A stretch of 64,000 nt of DNA. Origin: Armatimonadota bacterium (lineage in GTDB: Bacteria; Sysuimicrobiota; Sysuimicrobiia; Sysuimicrobiales; Sysuimicrobiaceae). The stretch spans positions 62,001 to 126,000 of the forward strand of contig JAVKGX010000002.1 in the NCBI GenBank assembly GCA_031432545.1, in the 5' to 3' direction. Below, one piece after another: positions 60,349-64,000 of the stretch. Each line of letters starts with the position of its first letter. Position 1 is the stretch's first letter. Made by a program: the position numbers and the translations under genes. Below the pieces are notes generated by a model. It made no database searches and had not been told where the DNA came from. It worked only from the letters and a program-made list of their open reading frames with translations.

Positions 60349-61256
60349 CAGTCGGGCCGGCGAAATGCATGTCCGCCGAACTGGTGCCGCAGCATCGCCA
60401 GGACGCGGTCGGCGTAGGACTCTGCGTCGCGGGAGCGCAGCCGCTGCAGCAGCGCAAGCGTGATCACCGGCGCGGGAGTGTCCAGTGCGATCGCCTCGGC
60501 CACGGCCCACCGTCCCTCGCCGGAGTCCTCGACGTAGGGCGCCACGTCGTGCAAATCCGGATCCTCCGCTAGCCCGCGCGCGGCCAGGTCCAGCAGCCAC
60601 GACCGCACGACGCTGCCCCAGCGCCAGATCTGGGCTACTTGGCGGACGTCCAGGCCGAAGGTGTTCGCGCGTCGGAGGATCGCAAACCCCTCCGCGTACG
60701 CCTGCATCAGCCCATACTCGATTCCGTTGTGCACCATCTTCACGAAGTGCCCCGCGCCGTTGGGTCCGACGTGGCCCCAGCCGCGGTCGGGCGCCGGCGC
60801 GAGGGCCTCGAACAGCGGTCGCAGCCGTCCCACCGGCTCCGGATCGCCCCCGATCATCAGACAGTACCCCTCTGACAGGCCCCACACCCCTCCGCTGGTC
60901 CCCACGTCCACGAAGTGCAGCCCGCGTGCGCGCATCCACGCCGCCCGGCGCATCGAGTCCCGGTAGTGGGAGTTGCCGCCGTCCACGACGACGTCGCCGC
61001 TGCCCAACAGCGGCGCCAGTTGCTCCAGCGTCCGATCCACCCCCTCGCCGGCCGGAATCATCATCCACAGCGCCCTCGGGCGTGCGAGGGCGTCCACGAG
61101 TGCTTGCAGCGACTCCGCACCCCGTCCGCCCGACTCCACGAACTGCCGGACCGTCCGTGTGCTGCGCGCATGCCCGACGACCTCGTGCCCGGCGCGGATC
61201 AACCGCTGCCCCATGCCGGCACCCATGCGTCCCAGCCCGATCATCCCCACCTGCAT
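60348..61256 (-). CDS. gnd: 6-phosphogluconate dehydrogenase, short decarboxylating (GntZ/YqeC) type
   Basis: The protein has 302 residues, shorter than the 470-residue classic Gnd. Nucleotide motif IGLGRMGAGMGQRLI, VVDGGNSHYRDSMRRA, FVDVGTSGGVWGL, GPNGAGHFVKMVHNGIEYG and the C-terminal RDAESYADRVLAMLRHQFGGH are the family marks. It produces ribulose-5-phosphate and CO2; short versions often prefer NAD. First gene of the pentose-phosphate operon, with ACGGAGGCG upstream. Confidence 0.93.
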
Positions 61257-61409
61257 GGCAACGCCTCCGTCGCTGTGCGCGTGTCTGATAGAGTTTCTCG
61301 ATCTGGGGGCACCGCCCCTCGCCGCGGCGCTCGGGGAGCCCGAACGGCCTGCGTTCGACGGTCGCGGCAGCGGCGTGGCGCCAGGTCGACAGGCATCTGT
61401 GCACGACGG

Positions 61410-62099
61410 TCAATCCCCGATCCGAGCCATGCGGGCCGCCCTCCGCGCCAAACGCAGGGGCTGTGGGGTCCTCCGACGCCCCGTCAACGCGAGGAGCACC
61501 TCTGCCGCGGTCTGCGGGTCGGTCCGCCACGCGGCGTGTGCGACGAGGGGTCGAGTAGCGGGGCGCGTGCGTACCCAGTAGCCGACGACCTCGCCGTCGA
61601 GTCGCAGCGGGCTGATCGCGCCGCGGACATCGGGTGGCCAGTCCCCCCGGGCGAGCAGGGGTCGGTTCGTCACCCCGATCGTCGGGATACCCAGCCTTGC
61701 CCCGAGGTGGAGGGCGAGTCCCGCGCGCCGCGGATGGTCCCGCCCCGTCGCATTGACCAGGAGGACCTCCGGCATCGACGCCAGGAGGCGGACGGCTTCT
61801 TCCAGGATCGGACCCTCGCGGAGTGCCAGCAGTCCCGGCTCGTAGGCAGCCCCGACCTGGCTGCGTACGACCTCGATCGCGGCGACCTTGCCTCCCTCCA
61901 TGCGCACCGCTGCGGCCCAGGCTCGATCGCCGGCCGCTCCCCTTCCGGCCGTACCCCGCGGGAAGCAGACGAAGCAGGCGCCGACCGACCGGATCGCCCC
62001 ACCCGGCCGCCACGGCGCCACGGACAGTCGGGCCAGACGATCCTGCTCCGCCCGGAGAGATTGCGCGTCGACCGGCCACGGTCCGACGACGGGTTCCAT
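61410..62099 (-). CDS. Endonuclease V homologue with altered active site
   Basis: The protein has 229 residues. The body matches Nfi: AAYEPGLLALREGPILEEAV, ATGRDHPRRAGLALHLGARLGIPTIGVTN and a C-terminal SPLRLDGEVVGYWVRTR. Endonuclease V uses Asp at the G-V-D-V position and Asp at V-D-G. Here these are GACFV (Cys at about 42) and VNATG (Asn at about 114). The Glu in LREGP remains. DNA cleavage next to deoxyinosine therefore seems unlikely; binding or another use is possible. It is separated from gnd by 153 nt in which nothing is recognised. Confidence 0.82.
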   Translation of the reverse strand: MEPVVGPWPVDAQSLRAEQDRLARLSVAPWRPGGAIRSVGACFVCFPRGTAGRGAAGDRAWAAAVRMEGGKVAAIEVVRSQVGAAYEPGLLALREGPILEEAVRLLASMPEVLLVNATGRDHPRRAGLALHLGARLGIPTIGVTNRPLLARGDWPPDVRGAISPLRLDGEVVGYWVRTRPATRPLVAHAAWRTDPQTAAEVLLALTGRRRTPQPLRLARRAARMARIGD

Positions 62100-62216
62100 C
62101 TTCGTCCCCGGCGGGTGCGGCCCCCGCTTCCAGGGTGATCGTCTCCCTTTGCACTCTGCAGGACAAGGATCGGGTCCAGGTTACGTGGCAAATTTGTCTG
62201 CAGGGTGGAGGAGCCG

Positions 62217-62927
62217 ATGAGGGTCCGGGTGGGGTGCTGCGGCTTTGCGCGGCGGTTCGAGGAGTACGCACAGCACCTGGACGTCGTCGAGGTTCAGCAG
62301 ACGTTCTACCGGATGCCGCAGCACCGGACCGTAGAGCGGTGGCGCCGGCGCGTACCCGATCGGTTCGAGTTCACCTTGAAGGCCTGGCAGTTGATCACCC
62401 ACACGCCCGACAGCCCCACCTACCGTCGCCTGGGCCACAAGATCCCGGTTGCGCTCCGGCACCGCTACGGGTCCTTTGCGCCAACCCGGGAGGTGGAAGT
62501 GGCGTGGCAGGCCACGCTCGACGTCGCGCGGGCGCTGCGGGCTACGATCGTGGTCTTCCAGTGCCCTGCCCGCTTCGGCCCCACCGACCCGCACGTCGCG
62601 AACCTGCGGCACTTCTTCGCCAACGTGCCGCGCGAGGGGCTGCGGTTCGCGTGGGAGCCGCGGGGCCACTGGCCTCCCGCGCTCGTCAAGGCCCTGTGCA
62701 GGGAGCTTGATTTGATCCACTGTGTCGACCCGTTCGTCGCGCCCTCGCAGTATGGGGACCCCTGCTACTACCGCATGCACGGCCGCGGCGGATACCGATA
62801 CCGCTACACCGACGAAGACCTACAGCAGCTGCGCGAGATGTGCACAGGACCGACGTACGTCCTGTTCAACAACGTGTCGATGTGGGACGACGCCGTGCGC
62901 TTCCTCCGGCTCGTCGGGGCCGCATGA
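62217..62927 (+). CDS. DUF72-family TIM-barrel protein
   Basis: The protein has 236 residues from ATG 62217, with GGAGGAG upstream. MRVRVGCCGFARRFEEYAQ, VVEVQQTFYRMPQHRTVERW, FEFTLKAWQLITH and the segment GDPCYYRMHGRGGYRYRYTDEDL are characteristic of DUF72. The family has no firmly assigned activity. The gene is divergent from the endonuclease V homologue and is followed after 104 nt by another TIM-barrel gene. Confidence 0.88.
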   Translation: MRVRVGCCGFARRFEEYAQHLDVVEVQQTFYRMPQHRTVERWRRRVPDRFEFTLKAWQLITHTPDSPTYRRLGHKIPVALRHRYGSFAPTREVEVAWQATLDVARALRATIVVFQCPARFGPTDPHVANLRHFFANVPREGLRFAWEPRGHWPPALVKALCRELDLIHCVDPFVAPSQYGDPCYYRMHGRGGYRYRYTDEDLQQLREMCTGPTYVLFNNVSMWDDAVRFLRLVGAA

Positions 62928-63031
62928 GGGAGGTTTGCCGCGGAAGCGTACTCCGCCATGGGGGAGTCGGGCAGGAGACGGTCGAAACATCCCCCATGCG
63001 CACGGACGGGTCGGGGCGGGTCGAGAGTCAC

Positions 63032-63880
63032 ATGTCGGCGAGCACGCCCAGGCTGGGACTCAACGGTGCCACCACCGGACAGACCGACCTGCTCACCGAC
63101 GTGAAAATCGCGGCGGAGGCCGGCTACGACGCGCTGGAGCTGCGGGATGCGAAGATCGAGGTCTACCTGCGCGGTGGCCACACCCTGTCGGACCTGCGAA
63201 CCAGACTGCAAGACGCGGGGATCGAACCCCTGAGCATCAATGCCCTAGACCGCTCGACGCTGGTGGCCGGCGCCGCGTGGGAGGCGGCCGCGCGCCGGTG
63301 CGCCACCCTCTGCGATTGGGCGGCGGCGCTCGACTGCCCCTATGTCGTGGTCGTGCCGAGTCCGCTCCCGGACGGTCTGCGACGCGAGGACGCCGTCGGT
63401 CCGACCGTGGAGGCGCTGCGGCAGATGGGTGAGATCGCGTTGCGGCGCGGCGTGCGCATCGGGTTCGAGTTCCTGGGCTTTGGGGACTGTTCGGTGCGTA
63501 CGCTGTCGGAGGCGGCGGCCATCGTGGACGATTGCGACCGCCGCACCGTCGGGTTGGTGATCGACGCGTTCCACTTCCACGTGGGCGGATCGTCCTGGCA
63601 CGCGTTGGACGCCCTCGACCCGGCGAGGTTGTTCGTCGTGCACCTGGACGACGCCGAAGACAGGCCCCTAGGAGATCTGCGCGATGCCCACCGGCGGCTG
63701 CCCGGTGACGGGGTGCTGCCGCTGGGAGCATTTGTCCGGGGCCTGCAGCACATCGGGTACCGTGGCGTCTACTCGCTCGAACTGTTCCCGGCAGACGACG
63801 CCCTCGGGTACCAGGATCCGCTGGCGCTCGCTCGGGTGGGCCGGGAGAGGATGGCGGCGCTGTTCGAAGATAGGGGGTAA
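63032..63880 (+). CDS. Sugar phosphate isomerase/epimerase-like TIM-barrel protein (IolE/IolI type)
   Basis: The protein has 282 residues from ATG 63032. LGLNGATTGQTDLLTDVKIA starts the barrel; metal ligands are likely in GFEFLGFGD (Glu), LVIDAFHFHVGG (Asp, His), VVHLDDAEDRPLG (His, Asp) and YSLELFPAD (Glu). This is the AP_endonuc_2/xylose-isomerase-like fold of inosose isomerases. The next gene is a Gfo/Idh/MocA oxidoreductase, which supports a role in inositol or sugar catabolism. Substrate unknown. Confidence 0.85.
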   Translation: MSASTPRLGLNGATTGQTDLLTDVKIAAEAGYDALELRDAKIEVYLRGGHTLSDLRTRLQDAGIEPLSINALDRSTLVAGAAWEAAARRCATLCDWAAALDCPYVVVVPSPLPDGLRREDAVGPTVEALRQMGEIALRRGVRIGFEFLGFGDCSVRTLSEAAAIVDDCDRRTVGLVIDAFHFHVGGSSWHALDALDPARLFVVHLDDAEDRPLGDLRDAHRRLPGDGVLPLGAFVRGLQHIGYRGVYSLELFPADDALGYQDPLALARVGRERMAALFEDRG

Positions 63881-63949
63881 GTGATCGGCGGGCCGTCTGA
63901 CACCCGACCGCGGCTGCCGCTGCCCACAACGCCAATCTAGGAGGTTGCG

Positions 63950-64000
63950 ATGCCCCTTGGGATCGGCATACTCGGTGCTGGGTTCATGGGGGGCATTCAC
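63950..64000 (+). CDS. Gfo/Idh/MocA-family oxidoreductase, N-terminal fragment (partial)
   Basis: Seventeen codons are visible from ATG 63950, which follows a strong TAGGAGG. They encode PLGIGILGAGFMGGIH, the first beta strand and Gly-x-Gly-x-x-Gly loop of the NAD(P)-binding fold of the Gfo/Idh/MocA family. The gene runs off the window. It lies 69 nt after the isomerase/epimerase-like gene, so both are probably in one sugar catabolic operon. Confidence 0.72.
   Translation, partial: MPLGIGILGAGFMGGIH

Noticed and set aside
60349-62271. Long minus-strand open frame extending zwf upstream by about 640 residues
   Set aside because: It lies over gnd and the endonuclease V homologue in another frame, with Arg/Gly/Pro-rich text typical of GC-rich shadows.

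Overview
The window reads as the chromosome of a GC-rich, uncultured-looking bacterium. Nearly every base is coding, and long runs of genes are joined by 1-4 nt ATGA/GTGA/TGATG overlaps. I see no rRNA, tRNA, phage, IS element or CRISPR array. Ribosomal protein S21, a pyruvoyl arginine decarboxylase next to speE and speB, a ferredoxin-dependent 2-oxoacid oxidoreductase and three complete branched-chain-type (LIV/HAAT) ABC importers suggest a heterotroph living on amino acids and organic acids. The phylum cannot be fixed from the sequence alone; an uncultured Terrabacteria-like lineage is a guess.

Layout. 1-4.0 kb: ECF sigma factor (partial), zinc-ligand-less anti-sigma factor, RseB-like protein, a DUF5666-like exported protein and an M19 dipeptidase. 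4.1-11 kb: LIV system 1 on two convergent strands, with a large acyl-CoA ligase embedded between livG and livH. 11-13.3 kb: polyamine genes (pyruvoyl ArgDC, SpeE, SpeB) directly upstream on the same strand. 13.4-24.2 kb: secreted glycosidase-like protein, diguanylate cyclase, PaaK-like ligase, rpsU, truncated YqeY, Nudix hydrolase, class III aminotransferase, CBS-BON protein, DoxX, a heme-copper-oxidase-like membrane protein and a small receiver. 24.2-30.9 kb: 2-oxoacid:ferredoxin oxidoreductase (gamma-delta-alpha-beta), second CBS-BON protein, glutamate dehydrogenase, formate-THF ligase. 30.9-34.7 kb: a probable copper module (Met-rich SHOCT protein, cupredoxin lipoprotein, DUF3795, DUF411, OmpR-type two-component system). 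The two-component genes and DUF411 carry four single-base frameshifts. 34.7-37.5 kb: aconitase.

37.5-49.7 kb: a PucR regulator, soluble GAF histidine kinase and NarL regulator form an operon divergent from LIV system 2. The first gene of that system encodes a solute-binding protein with no signal peptide. A 24-bp palindrome lies between the two operons. Aldehyde and alcohol dehydrogenases follow. 49.7-58.1 kb: TetR regulator beside a palindrome, acyl-CoA ligase, HpaB-family flavoprotein and LIV system 3. 58.2-62.1 kb: pgl, zwf and gnd (oxidative pentose phosphate pathway) and an endonuclease V homologue with altered catalytic residues. 62.2-64 kb: DUF72 protein, sugar isomerase/epimerase-like TIM barrel and the start of a Gfo/Idh/MocA oxidoreductase.

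Inferred biology: imported amino or organic acids are activated by CoA ligases or oxidised by aldehyde dehydrogenase, ferredoxin oxidoreductase and glutamate dehydrogenase, then fed to the TCA cycle and C1 pool. The most unusual part is the divergent 37.5-43.8 kb locus. There, a cytoplasmic-looking LivK-type protein, PucR, a soluble kinase and a NarL regulator may together form a small-molecule sensing system for the transporter.
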